Assembly: GCA_051867615.1 (NCBI GenBank)
Contig: JBJDYU010000028.1
Span: 1 to 14,627 of the forward strand
DNA from: RGIG5472 sp051867615
GTDB taxonomy: Bacteria; Bacillota; Clostridia; Oscillospirales; Oscillospiraceae
Direction: 5' to 3'
Length of the DNA stretch: 14,627 nt
A program made the translations under genes and the position numbers. Below are positions 1-6,672 of the stretch, piece after piece. Each line of letters begins with the position of its first letter. The first letter of the stretch is position 1. The notes below the pieces were generated by a model. That model had not been told where the DNA came from, made no database searches, and saw nothing but the letters and a program-made list of their open reading frames with translations.

Positions 1-307
1 CGATCAGACCGGCCAGCATGGACCAGATACCGCCGGTGAGGAAGGCGAAGGGGGTCACGCGGGAGAGCATCTGCCCCTTGGATCCAAAGGCGAGGATGAG
101 CAGGATGACGAACACCACCACGAACACTTTCGCGACAGTGGTGTACTGGCGCTTGAGGTAGGCATTGGCGCCCTGGCGGATGGAGGCGGCGAGCTTCACC
201 ATTTTCTCGTCGCCCTCGGAGGCCTTCATGACCTTGCAGCGCTGGATCCACGCAAATGCAAGGGCGATGACGGCGCCCACAAATCCGACCCAAAACAGGT
301 TTTCCAT
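1..307 (-). CDS. hppA: Membrane-bound ion-translocating pyrophosphatase, N-terminal part (runs off the window)
   Basis: About 102 N-terminal residues are present; the rest lies before base 1. The protein starts MENLFWVGFVGAVIALAFAW, a first membrane helix, followed by a cytosolic stretch with KASEGDEKM and the segment IRQGANAYLKRQY. A second helix (VVVFVILLILAFG) and the start of a third follow. The IRQGA.AYL.RQY stretch after the first helix is characteristic of the H+/Na+-pumping inorganic pyrophosphatase family, which couples hydrolysis of pyrophosphate to cation export across the cytoplasmic membrane. Whether it pumps H+ or Na+, and whether it needs K+, depends on residues outside the window. 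The start at 307 follows an AAGGAGTG ribosome binding site (about 316-323), and a sigma-A-type promoter lies at 403-431. A 12-bp perfect hairpin sits in the leader. Confidence 0.9.
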   Translation of the reverse strand, partial: MENLFWVGFVGAVIALAFAWIQRCKVMKASEGDEKMVKLAASIRQGANAYLKRQYTTVAKVFVVVFVILLILAFGSKGQMLSRVTPFAFLTGGIWSMLAGLI

Positions 308-336
308 GATTTGACACACTCCTTGTTTTAATTCGC

Positions 337-366
337 GCATTTGCCGCAGGCGTTTGCGGCAAATGC
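337..366 (-). repeat. Perfect 12-bp inverted repeat in the hppA leader
   Basis: The arms GCATTTGCCGCA (337-348) and TGCGGCAAATGC (355-366) enclose a 6-nt loop. It lies in the predicted hppA 5' untranslated RNA, about 15 nt upstream of the ribosome binding site. No T-run follows on either strand, so it is not an obvious terminator. It could be an mRNA-stabilising hairpin, a protein-binding operator or part of a leader structure. Confidence 0.6.
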
Positions 367-402
367 TGCAAGTTGCACAAAAACTTGGTGCTTTACCGGT
401 CA

Positions 403-431
403 ATGATAACCCAGACATATGTAAAATGCAA
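403..431 (-). promoter_or_regulatory. Probable hppA promoter
   Basis: On the minus strand, TTGCAT (426-431) is separated by exactly 17 bp from TATCAT (403-408). This resembles a sigma-A promoter (4/6 and 5/6 matches). Transcription would start near 396 and give a leader of about 90 nt before the ATG at 307. Confidence 0.6.
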
Positions 432-452
432 CAAAAAAATCGAAAAGCAGAC

Positions 453-481
453 TTGATTTTCGCCGGAGAGTTTTGTACAAT
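453..481 (+). promoter_or_regulatory. Orphan plus-strand promoter-like pair
   Basis: TTGATT (453-458), 17 bp, TACAAT (476-481). The predicted start near 488 is only about 8 nt before the terminator hairpin at 496, and no plus-strand gene lies downstream. It either makes a tiny RNA or is a chance match. Confidence 0.35.
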
Positions 482-495
482 AATAAAACTACATA

Positions 496-529
496 ATGGG
501 GTGGAAGTTGGACTTCCACCCCATTTTTT
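496..529 (+). terminator. Strong rho-independent terminator with no gene upstream on its strand
   Basis: Perfect 13-bp stem: ATGGGGTGGAAGT (496-508), 3-nt loop, ACTTCCACCCCAT (512-524), then a T-run to 529. The T-run points to termination on the plus strand. On the minus strand the hairpin is followed only by scattered Ts, so it could at most be a backup stop for read-through from the HD-domain gene. Confidence 0.7.
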
Positions 530-667
530 GGTATATCCAGGCTCCCTTTGTGCAAGTGGTACAATTTTCAAGGGAAATGCCGAAAAAATTTCTCGCCCCC
601 CTCCGGCGGGGCTGAAACGCCCCTCCGGAGCCTTTCGAAGCGCCGGGAACAGGCTGCGAAAAAATAA

Positions 668-693
668 GCAGCAGGGCTTTCTTGCCCTGCTGC
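668..693 (-). terminator. Rho-independent terminator of the HD-domain gene
   Basis: 10-bp stem GCAGCAGGGC / GCCCTGCTGC with a 6-nt loop. On the minus strand it is followed by TTATTTTTTC. It lies about 57 bp after the stop codon of the gene at 750-1319. Confidence 0.8.
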
Positions 694-749
694 CGTATCA
701 TTTGGTGTATATCGCTCCGCTGCGCGTCCGTTTCGGAAAAGCGGGCGGC

Positions 750-1319
750 TCACAGGCCCAGCTGGTCCGCGATGGCGGTCATCTCCTCCAGCGCGATATC
801 AATGAGCTGCTCCAGTGTCAGCCCCGTGTGGGTGATGGCCATCATGTACTCCCGGTTGGCCCCGGCGGCGAAGCGGGCCTCGCCGAAGCGCTTGCGGACG
901 GACTTGGCCTTGACGGAGGCGATCTTCTTGTCGGGATAGATCTGGGCCACGGCCTTGCAGAAGCCGCTCATGGGGTCGGCGGCCAGGACGGCGTACTGGA
1001 GCTTGGTCTTGGCCCGCACGCCGCTTTTGGGGTTGTGGGCGCAGATGGCGTCGAACAGCTCCTGGTCGTCCACGCCCTCCTTTTTCAGCAGCTCCACGGA
1101 GGTGGGGCCGTGGACGGACATATCATGCTCCCAGTCGCACTGCTCCTCGTCCAGGTCGTGGAGCAGTCCCACCACGCCCCAGAACTCCACCCGCTCCGGG
1201 TCCAGCTTTTTCGCAAGGCCGCGCATGATGCATTCCACCGCGTAGGAATGCTGGATGTACCGCTCGCCCTGCATATATTTCATCAGAATCTCGTGGGCCT
1301 GCTCTCTTGTGATGCTCAT
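750..1319 (-). CDS. HD-domain metal-dependent phosphohydrolase
   Basis: A 189-residue soluble protein with the HD-superfamily metal ligands in order: H24 (IQHSYAVE), H54-D55 (LLHDLDE) and D115 (AADP), with extra His at 70 and 95 (ICAHN) that could complete a two-metal site. Such proteins usually hydrolyse phosphate esters of nucleotides; the substrate cannot be read from the sequence. I chose ATG 1319 because GAGGAGG sits about 8 nt upstream and a good promoter lies at 1366-1394. The upstream in-frame ATGs near 1370 would overlap the -10 box. The gene has its own promoter and terminator, so it is probably monocistronic. It is unrelated in sequence detail to the YfbR-type HD protein at 4804-5376. 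Confidence 0.85.
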   Translation of the reverse strand: MSITREQAHEILMKYMQGERYIQHSYAVECIMRGLAKKLDPERVEFWGVVGLLHDLDEEQCDWEHDMSVHGPTSVELLKKEGVDDQELFDAICAHNPKSGVRAKTKLQYAVLAADPMSGFCKAVAQIYPDKKIASVKAKSVRKRFGEARFAAGANREYMMAITHTGLTLEQLIDIALEEMTAIADQLGL

Positions 1320-1365
1320 GGCTGGCGCCTCCTCATCAAAGTGTAGAATGGGGATCTTCAGCCTC

Positions 1366-1394
1366 ATCATACATCCTCCGCCGCCGCCCGTCAA
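1366..1394 (-). promoter_or_regulatory. Promoter of the HD-domain gene
   Basis: On the minus strand, TTGACG (1389-1394), 17 bp, TATGAT (1366-1371): 5/6 matches in both boxes. The predicted start near 1359 gives a 40-nt leader to the ATG at 1319 and argues against the longer reading frame. Confidence 0.65.
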
Positions 1395-1429
1395 GAAGCG
1401 GCGGCGAAGCGCCCCCCGCCGCGCGCATC

Positions 1430-1966
1430 TCAAACGCCTATGCCGTAGGTCAGGGTCACGGGGTCGAGAAACAGGGGCAGCCGCGGCGGATGGAAGGTCC
1501 ACCAGACGGAGAGCAGCAGCGCTCCCCACAGCAGCAGAAAGCCCGCCGCCTGCCACCAGCCGCTGCGCAAAGCGCCGTGCTTCATCACCCGGTGGCTGAC
1601 AAAAAACGTCACCGCCACGGCCACAAAGAAGATGCCGATATCCACCCACTCGGGCGGCTCACCGAATATGCCGCCGATGGAGTAAAACAGCACCGGGATG
1701 GCGAGCATTCCCGCCAGCAGGCCCGCCGCCTTGGCGGCGAGGAAATTGTCCAGCTCCCGGGCCAGGGAGCAGCACTCCGCGAGTGTGTACAGCAGGTAGG
1801 GCGTGGAGAGCAGCTTCATGTGCTCCCAGGTGGATTCGTTCACCGGGAAGAAGGCGGCAGCCACCCGGTTCCCTCCGGTCCAGTCGTAGAGGAAGTGGCC
1901 CAGCGTGCCCAGCAGGCACACCACGCCGAAGCCCACCGCTTCCCAGTAAAACAGCCGTTTTCTCAT
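1430..1966 (-). CDS. DUF6512-like integral membrane protein
   Basis: A 178-residue hydrophobic protein with about five predicted membrane helices (roughly residues 8-27, 50-66, 78-100, 107-127, 137-157). The conserved-looking motif FFPVNESTWEHMKLL (39-53) lies after helix 1. That motif and layout match my memory of the DUF6512 family of Firmicutes; no function is established. The start at 1966 (MRKRLFYWEAVG) gives a positive N-terminus before helix 1. The site upstream is a weak purine-rich GGAAAGGGCGGGA, so an in-frame ATG at 1993 remains possible. It is transcribed away from the XRE regulator gene, so it may be a target of that regulator. I saw no clear promoter or T-tailed terminator for it. 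Confidence 0.7.
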   Translation of the reverse strand: MRKRLFYWEAVGFGVVCLLGTLGHFLYDWTGGNRVAAAFFPVNESTWEHMKLLSTPYLLYTLAECCSLARELDNFLAAKAAGLLAGMLAIPVLFYSIGGIFGEPPEWVDIGIFFVAVAVTFFVSHRVMKHGALRSGWWQAAGFLLLWGALLLSVWWTFHPPRLPLFLDPVTLTYGIGV

Positions 1967-2065
1967 CGTCCCGTCCCGCCCTTTCCGCAGCATGATGGAT
2001 GTTGGTAGTATATGTAGGGCCCGGCACATTATGCGGCGGCGCGTTTTCCGAGAAAAAGGCCGGGT

Positions 2066-2080
2066 GCAACCGGTGGTTGC
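2066..2080. promoter_or_regulatory. Small palindrome in the divergent DUF6512/XRE interval
   Basis: GCAACC-GGT-GGTTGC, 6-bp arms around 3 bp, between the two divergent genes and about 23 bp upstream of the XRE gene's -35 box. Its position and symmetry would suit an operator for the adjacent regulator, but there is only one copy and no independent support. Confidence 0.3.
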
Positions 2081-2102
2081 CGCAGGTGAAAAGCCGGCTT
2101 GG

Positions 2103-2131
2103 TCGACATTTCTCCCGGCGTATGGTACCAT
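2103..2131 (+). promoter_or_regulatory. Probable promoter of the XRE regulator gene
   Basis: TCGACA (2103-2108), 17 bp, TACCAT (2126-2131): 5/6 and 4/6 matches to the sigma-A consensus. Transcription would begin about 27 nt before the ATG at 2164, just upstream of the AGGAGG site at 2151-2156. Confidence 0.45.
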
Positions 2132-2163
2132 TGAAGCAGAAAACAGGAACAGGAGGAAACGGT

Positions 2164-2853
2164 ATGACGCTGGGAGAGAACATCGCCCGCCTCCGCGCGG
2201 AGCGGGGCATGAGCCAGGGGGCGCTGGCGGAAGCGCTGGAGGTGTCCCGCCAGTCTGTCTCCAAGTGGGAAACGGACGGCTCCGTGCCGGAGCTGGAAAA
2301 ACTGGTGCGGATGAGCGCGCTGTTCGGCGTGACGCTGGACGAGCTGGTAAAGGGGCCGCAGGAGGAGACAGAAACGGGTACCGCCGAAGCCCCGGCGGAC
2401 GGCCCCATCCCGGCGGAGCCGGAGGAAGAAACGGCCTGCGGCGCGAAAGACGCGCCGAAAGCCGCCGCGGAGACGGCAAGCGCCCCAAACGGCTTTTCCT
2501 GGCGGAAGCTCACGGGAGTGCTGCTGCTCTGCCTGGGCTTTCTCACCTTTTTGCTGGTGATGCTGCTGGGGGACCCGCTTTCGGGGCTGGTGCTGGCCTC
2601 GCCGCTGCTGCTCTGCGGCCTTATCTGCCTGCTGGTGCGGCGGCATCCGGGGCTTTGCTGTGGCTGGGCGCTGTATGCGCTGGCCGCGGTCTTTGTCCGT
2701 TACGCCATAGGCGCCCGGGTCGGGTGGCCCATTTCTGCCGCGGTGATCCGGCAGGGGACGGCGGCCTGGACAGCGGCGGTTTTGGGGGAGCTGCTGTTTC
2801 TGGCGGCGCTGATCTTTGCCACGGCGCGGGCCTTTTGGAAGCGGAAACCATAA
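2164..2853 (+). CDS. XRE-family transcriptional regulator with a C-terminal membrane domain
   Basis: A 229-residue protein. Residues 1-63 form a Cro/CI-type helix-turn-helix (LRAERGMSQGALAEALEVSR followed by QSVSKWETDGSVPELEKL). The SRQSVSKWE recognition-helix segment is typical of Firmicute XRE regulators. Residues 65-110 are an acidic, Ala/Pro/Glu-rich linker, and 116-222 hold about four membrane helices. The architecture implies a DNA-binding domain tethered to the membrane, perhaps sensing an envelope or membrane signal; the ligand is unknown. The start at 2164 has AGGAGG 7 nt upstream. It is divergent from the DUF6512-like gene and convergent with the MBL gene, sharing the terminator at 2854-2883. 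Confidence 0.85.
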   Translation: MTLGENIARLRAERGMSQGALAEALEVSRQSVSKWETDGSVPELEKLVRMSALFGVTLDELVKGPQEETETGTAEAPADGPIPAEPEEETACGAKDAPKAAAETASAPNGFSWRKLTGVLLLCLGFLTFLLVMLLGDPLSGLVLASPLLLCGLICLLVRRHPGLCCGWALYALAAVFVRYAIGARVGWPISAAVIRQGTAAWTAAVLGELLFLAALIFATARAFWKRKP

Positions 2854-2883
2854 AAAAGCGGCGGCCAGACGGCCGCCGCTTTT
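2854..2883. terminator. Bidirectional terminator between convergent XRE and MBL genes
   Basis: Perfect 13-bp stem AAAAGCGGCGGCC / GGCCGCCGCTTTT with the 4-nt loop AGAC. On the minus strand the T-run is six long; on the plus strand it is four. It begins directly after the TAA of the XRE gene and ends 8 bp before the MBL stop. Confidence 0.85.
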
Positions 2884-2891
2884 CGCGCGTC

Positions 2892-3512
2892 TTATTGGGG
2901 AATAAATGTGGGCAGCAGTACCTCTCCCGCGCCACCGCGCTGGGGCGTAAAGGTGTTGCCGCTGAGCCGCCGCACCCGGCTTTCCGGATAGAGGGACAGA
3001 AAGTCCTCCACCGCCGCGATGTTCTCAAAGCCGAGCTTGCCCCGGCGGTAGTGCATGGGGACGATGATGCCCGGGCCGATGGCGTCTGCCGTCCGTTTCG
3101 CCTCGGCGGGATCGATGGTGTAGACGCCGCCCACGGGGAGCAGCAGCACGTCCACGCCCCGGAGAGGGGCCAGCTGCGCCTCGGAAAGCGGGTGCCCCAG
3201 GTCGCCCAGGTGGGCCACGCGCAGTCCCTCGGATTCAAAGATGCGGATGGTGTTCGTTCCGCGCTTCGCGCCCTGTACCTCGTCGTGGAAGCTCGGAATT
3301 TCCGTTACCGTGAAGGGGCAGGGGCCGGGAGCGGGCAGCAGCGTGACGGCGGCGCGGCAGGCGTGGTCGAAATGCTCATGGGAGCAGAACAGGGCGTGGA
3401 CCTCCGCCCGGAGGGCGGGATAGCCCGGCACGTCCTCATAGGGGTCGGTAATGATGCGGTATCCGCCGCTTTCCAGCGCGAAGCAGGCGTGTCCCAGCCA
3501 GGTGACGGTCAT
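2892..3512 (-). CDS. MBL-fold (metallo-beta-lactamase superfamily) metal-dependent hydrolase
   Basis: A 206-residue protein with the superfamily signature S44-HEHFDH (H45, H47, D49, H50), plus D104 in GDLGH and H154 in MHY. N-terminal H8 in WLGHACF and TDPY (22-25) are typical of the UlaG/UPF0173-like subgroup, which hydrolyses small phosphorylated or lactone metabolites. The actual substrate is unknown. All expected metal ligands are present, so the enzyme should be active. There is no signal peptide, so it should be cytosolic. The start at 3512 is supported by AAGGAGGA about 7 nt upstream; a longer in-frame start at 3572 would lie upstream of the promoter's -10 box. It has a strong own promoter (3540-3568) and is divergent from the FMN oxidase gene. 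Confidence 0.87.
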   Translation of the reverse strand: MTVTWLGHACFALESGGYRIITDPYEDVPGYPALRAEVHALFCSHEHFDHACRAAVTLLPAPGPCPFTVTEIPSFHDEVQGAKRGTNTIRIFESEGLRVAHLGDLGHPLSEAQLAPLRGVDVLLLPVGGVYTIDPAEAKRTADAIGPGIIVPMHYRRGKLGFENIAAVEDFLSLYPESRVRRLSGNTFTPQRGGAGEVLLPTFIPQ

Positions 3513-3539
3513 GGCGCTGTCCTCCTTTTCGTTTTCTCC

Positions 3540-3568
3540 ATTATAAAAAAACTGCGGCCTCAGCGCAA
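3540..3568 (-). promoter_or_regulatory. Promoter of the MBL hydrolase gene
   Basis: On the minus strand, TTGCGC (3563-3568), 17 bp, perfect TATAAT (3540-3545) preceded by a T-run. Start near 3533, about 20 nt before the ATG. It is back to back with the plus-strand promoter at 3586-3614. Confidence 0.7.
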
Positions 3569-3585
3569 GCAAAAGGCTTTGCCGC

Positions 3586-3614
3586 TTGCCTTTTTCTTCC
3601 TTGCGCGATACAAT
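3586..3614 (+). promoter_or_regulatory. Promoter of the FMN oxidase gene
   Basis: TTGCCT (3586-3591), 17 bp, TACAAT (3609-3614). Start near 3621, giving a leader of about 29 nt that contains the GAGGAGG ribosome binding site. Confidence 0.65.
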
Positions 3615-3649
3615 GACGGAGGAAAAACGACAGCAAGAGGAGGATCATC

Positions 3650-4672
3650 ATGACTTATCAGGAAGTCCTGGCCCAGGCCCGCACGTGCAGCGGCCCCTAC
3701 TGCAAGGCCTGCCCCGTCTGCAACGGCGTGGCCTGCAAAAACACCGTCCCCGGCCCCGGCGCCAAGGGACTCGGCGTGGGCGCCATGCGCAATTATCAGG
3801 GCTGGCAGGACATTGCGCTGAATATGGACACCATCTGCGAGAACCGCCCTGTGGACCTCACGACGGAGCTCTTTGGCCGCAGCTTCGCCCTGCCCGTGTT
3901 CGCGGGCCCCGTGGGCGCCATGAAGCTCCACTATGGGGAGAAGTACGACGACCTTACCTATAACGATATTCTGGTCTCCGCCACGGAAAAGGCCGGTATC
4001 GCCGCCTTCACCGGCGACGGCACCAACCCGGCGGTCTTTGAGGGCGCGGTGGAAGCCATCCGCCGCAGCAGCGGCGCGGGCATTCCCACGGTGAAGCCCT
4101 GGGACATGAAGACCATGTTCGCCAAGTTGGAGGCCGCCAGAGCCGCGGACCCCATCGCCATCGCCATGGACATCGACGCGGCGGGCCTGCCCTTTTTGCA
4201 GGGCCTGACGCCGCCTGCCGGCAGCAAGACGGTGGAGGAGCTGCGGGAGATCGCCCAGTACGCGGGCAAGCCCTTCATTCTCAAGGGCATCATGACGGTG
4301 AAGGGCGCGGAGAAGGCGCTGGCCGCCGGCGCATCCGCCATCGTGGTTTCCAACCACGGCGGGCGTGTGCTGGACCAGTGTCCCGCCACGGCGGAGGTGC
4401 TGGAGGAGATCGCGGCGGCGGTGGGCGACAAGCTGACCGTTCTGGTGGACGGCGGCATCCGCACAGGCGTGGACGTGTTCAAGGCTCTGGCGCTCGGCGC
4501 CAGGGGCGTGCTCATCGCCCGGCCCTACGTCACCGCGGTCTATGGCGGCGGCGAGGAGGGCGTGCGGCTCTACACGGAGAAGCTCGCGGCGGAGCTCGCG
4601 GATACCATGCGTATGTGCGGCGTTCACTCCCTCGGCGAGATCACCCGGGACACGGTGCGGCGGCTGAAATAA
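3650..4672 (+). CDS. FMN-dependent alpha-hydroxy-acid oxidase/dehydrogenase with N-terminal Cys cluster
   Basis: A 340-residue protein of the glycolate oxidase/lactate oxidase/IDI-2 TIM-barrel group. Visible FMN-site features: PVFAGPVGAM (82-91), K212 in ILKGIM, the catalytic pair H236/R239 in SNHGGRVLD, D267-GGIR, and GARGVLIARP (283-292). These predict oxidation of a 2-hydroxy acid to a 2-oxo acid in the cytosol. The usual N-terminal segment carrying the active-site Tyr is replaced by five cysteines: C13, C18, C21, C24 and C29 (C-X4-C-X2-C-X2-C-X4-C). These could bind an iron-sulfur cluster or zinc. The second active-site Tyr of glycolate oxidase is also not obvious, so substrate and electron acceptor are uncertain. 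The start has GAGGAGG at ideal spacing. It is monocistronic, with its own promoter and terminator. Confidence 0.85.
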   Translation: MTYQEVLAQARTCSGPYCKACPVCNGVACKNTVPGPGAKGLGVGAMRNYQGWQDIALNMDTICENRPVDLTTELFGRSFALPVFAGPVGAMKLHYGEKYDDLTYNDILVSATEKAGIAAFTGDGTNPAVFEGAVEAIRRSSGAGIPTVKPWDMKTMFAKLEAARAADPIAIAMDIDAAGLPFLQGLTPPAGSKTVEELREIAQYAGKPFILKGIMTVKGAEKALAAGASAIVVSNHGGRVLDQCPATAEVLEEIAAAVGDKLTVLVDGGIRTGVDVFKALALGARGVLIARPYVTAVYGGGEEGVRLYTEKLAAELADTMRMCGVHSLGEITRDTVRRLK

Positions 4673-4735
4673 AGCCGGACTGCGCGCGCAGCTTCAGAGC
4701 GATGGAGCAACGTCGCGCGGAGAAAGAAAAAAACG

Positions 4736-4764
4736 ACAGGCAAGGCGCTGCGCGCCTTGCCTGT
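4736..4764. terminator. Bidirectional terminator between FMN oxidase and mtaB-yfbR operon
   Basis: Perfect 13-bp stem ACAGGCAAGGCGC / GCGCCTTGCCTGT with a 3-nt loop. Plus-strand tail TTTTGCGTTTTT; minus-strand tail CGTTTTTTTC. It serves both convergent units. Confidence 0.85.
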
Positions 4765-4803
4765 TTTGCGTTTTTGTCCCGCTTTCCGCCGGAGCGGGGC
4801 ATA

Positions 4804-5376
4804 CTATTCCAGCTCGTCCAGCGTCAGTGAGAACGCGGGGAGGAACTGCTCGATGAAATACTCCACCTCCGGCAGTCCATAGCTCCGGAGGGCGGCGAGG
4901 GTCTGCTCCGCCGCTTTGGAGAATTCCCGGTTGCCGCACTTCAGCTCCTCCAGGCACTTGACGTAAGCCGAGAGCTTGTCCGCCGCCTTCACCAGCGTCA
5001 GCACCTCCTCGTCCGTGGGGGTGAGGAGGGGGGCATAGTCCGCCCGCAGTTCCTCCGGCAGCATCCGCAGCAGCTTTTCCTCCGCCACGCGCTCCACCGC
5101 CTTATAGGACTCCCGGATGGCCGGGTTATAATACTTGATGGGCGTGGGCATATCGCCGGTCAGGATCTCGCCTGCGTCGTGGTACAGCGCCGCCGCCGTC
5201 ACGGCCCCCACGTCCACCGAGCCGCCGAAGCGGCGGTTGCGGATGACGGCGAGAGCGTGGGCCAGCACCGCCACCATATGGCTGTGCTCCTGAATGTTCT
5301 CCTCCAGACTGTTGCGCATCAGCGCCCAGCGCCGGATGTAGCGCATCCGGGAAATATAGGCAAAAAAAGCGTTCAT
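4804..5376 (-). CDS. yfbR: 5'-deoxynucleotidase YfbR (HD domain)
   Basis: A 190-residue protein that tracks E. coli YfbR closely in length and wording: FFAYISRMRYIRRWALMRN, ENIQEHS, YHDAGEILTGDMPTPIKYYN and the C-terminal SLTLDELE. Metal ligands are H31, H66-D67 and D133 (KAADK); R16-W17 match the phosphate- and base-discriminating Arg-Trp of the family. YfbR dephosphorylates 5'-deoxyribonucleoside monophosphates and works in pyrimidine nucleotide balance in the cytosol. The start at 5376 follows AAGGAG that begins right at the mtaB stop codon; the 12-bp gap implies co-transcription and probable translational coupling with mtaB. Confidence 0.92.
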   Translation of the reverse strand: MNAFFAYISRMRYIRRWALMRNSLEENIQEHSHMVAVLAHALAVIRNRRFGGSVDVGAVTAAALYHDAGEILTGDMPTPIKYYNPAIRESYKAVERVAEEKLLRMLPEELRADYAPLLTPTDEEVLTLVKAADKLSAYVKCLEELKCGNREFSKAAEQTLAALRSYGLPEVEYFIEQFLPAFSLTLDELE

Positions 5377-5388
5377 CTCTCTGCTCCT

Positions 5389-6672
5389 TCAAAGTATCGT
5401 TCCGGTGAGGCCATCGCCGAGCAACTCCGTGATCCGCACATCCCTCACCTGGTTGTGCAGCCCCTCGCCCGGGAGGGAGACCTCCATATAGTTGGGGGCG
5501 TGGCCGGTGAAAAGGCCGTCCTTCTCCTGCTCGAACAGCACGGGGAACACCTGTCCCACGCAGGAGAGGAGGTAGTCCCGGTGCAGCTCCGCCGCCAGGT
5601 TCGCGGCCCGCTTGGCCCGCTCCTCCTTCACCGCCTTTTCCACCTGCCGCATCTTCGCCGCCGGGGTGCCGGGGCGGATAGAGTAGGGGAAAATGTGCAT
5701 ATCCGCGAAGCGGACGCGGCGGAGGAAGCCGAGCGTCTCGGAAAACTCCTCCTCCGTCTCCTCCGGAAAGCCGGTGATCAGGTCCGTCGTGATGGCGACG
5801 CCGGGAAAATAGCGGCGCAGCAGCTCCACGGATTCCATGAAACGGGCGGTGTCATACTTCCGGTTCATGCGCTTGAGCGTCGCATCACAGCCGCTTTGGA
5901 GGGACAGGTGGAACTGGGGGCAGAGGTTCGGAAAGGGAGAGAGCCGCTGGCAGAATTCCTCCGTCACCGTCCTCGGCTCGAGACTGCCGAGGCGGATGCG
6001 CAGCTCCGGTACGGTCCTCGCCGCCATCTCGATGAGGTCGGTGACGTCCGTGCCGTCGTGAAAGTCCCTGCCGTAGCCGCAGATTTCGATGCCTGTGATG
6101 ACGACCTCCTTATAGCCCTCCTCCCGCAGAGCCAGAAGCTGCCGCTTCGCCTCCGCCATGGGGAGGGAGCGGATAGGGCCGCGGGCGTAGGGGATAATAC
6201 AGTAGCTGCAGAAATTCACGCAGCCGTCCTCCACCTTCAGCATGGCCCGGGTGCGCTGGCGGCTGCCCCCGGCGGGCAGGATCTCAAACTCCCGGCGCTG
6301 CAGCGCCTCGTCCACCTGCACGATGCGGCGGCGGCCCGCCGCCGACTGCTCCAGCAGATCGAGAAAGGCCATGCGGCCGCCGCTGCCTGCCACGATGTCC
6401 ACGCCCAGACTCTCCGCCTCGGCGGCGTGGGTCTGGGAGTAGCAGCCGCAGGCGGCCACCACGGCGGCGGGATTCGTCTTTTTCGCCCGGCGCAGCATCT
6501 GGCGGGACTTCTTGTCGCTGATCGCCGTGACGGAGCAGGTGTTCACCACATACGCGTCCGCCTCGCTCTCGAAATCCACGAGGGTGTGGCCCCGGCGCAG
6601 CAGCTCCTGCTCCATGGCCTGGGTCTCATATTGATTTACCTTGCACCCCAGGGTGCAGATCGCGACACGCAT
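5389..6672 (-). CDS. mtaB: tRNA (N6-L-threonylcarbamoyladenosine(37)-C2)-methylthiotransferase MtaB
   Basis: A 427-residue radical-SAM enzyme. The N-terminal UPF0004 domain carries CTLGCKVNQYET (C6/C10), NTCSVT (C46) and the CGC of ACGCYS (C75/C77), which supply the auxiliary cluster ligands. The radical-SAM motif is C151-X3-C155-X2-C158, followed by RIRLGSLEP and LITGFPEET segments, with a short C-terminal TRAM-like domain. The CTLGCKVNQYE wording is typical of the MtaB/YqeV branch rather than MiaB or RimO. It converts t6A37 to ms2t6A37 in tRNAs reading ANN codons, using SAM and a sulfur source. The start at 6672 is set by AAGGAG 8 nt upstream; the frame runs further upstream but lacks a better site. 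It is the first gene of an operon with yfbR. Confidence 0.92.
   Translation of the reverse strand: MRVAICTLGCKVNQYETQAMEQELLRRGHTLVDFESEADAYVVNTCSVTAISDKKSRQMLRRAKKTNPAAVVAACGCYSQTHAAEAESLGVDIVAGSGGRMAFLDLLEQSAAGRRRIVQVDEALQRREFEILPAGGSRQRTRAMLKVEDGCVNFCSYCIIPYARGPIRSLPMAEAKRQLLALREEGYKEVVITGIEICGYGRDFHDGTDVTDLIEMAARTVPELRIRLGSLEPRTVTEEFCQRLSPFPNLCPQFHLSLQSGCDATLKRMNRKYDTARFMESVELLRRYFPGVAITTDLITGFPEETEEEFSETLGFLRRVRFADMHIFPYSIRPGTPAAKMRQVEKAVKEERAKRAANLAAELHRDYLLSCVGQVFPVLFEQEKDGLFTGHAPNYMEVSLPGEGLHNQVRDVRITELLGDGLTGTIL

Larger units (their letters stand above)
308..749. other. 442-bp gene-free region with promoters, hairpins and terminators
   Basis: No credible coding sequence was found on either strand; the open frames here are low-quality or antisense to neighbours. 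From left to right it holds the hppA leader hairpin (337-366), the hppA promoter (403-431, minus strand), a plus-strand promoter-like pair (453-481) followed at once by a plus-strand terminator hairpin (496-529), an imperfect GC hairpin (about 603-632), and the terminator of the HD-domain gene (668-693, minus strand). Confidence 0.7.

Noticed and set aside
598..632. Imperfect hairpin CTCCGGCGGGGC / GCCCCTCCGGAG
   Set aside because: One internal mismatch and it lies behind an already strong terminator; a backup stop at most, not called as a separate feature.
354..1346. 330-codon plus-strand open frame over the HD-domain gene
   Set aside because: It is antisense to a well-supported HD protein, is rich in Gly/Leu/His shadow-type residues and has no ribosome binding site; high GC produces such frames.
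1992..3653. 553-codon plus-strand open frame spanning the XRE gene, the terminator and the MBL gene
   Set aside because: It crosses a strong bidirectional terminator, runs out of frame through the XRE gene and antisense to the MBL gene, and resembles no protein family.
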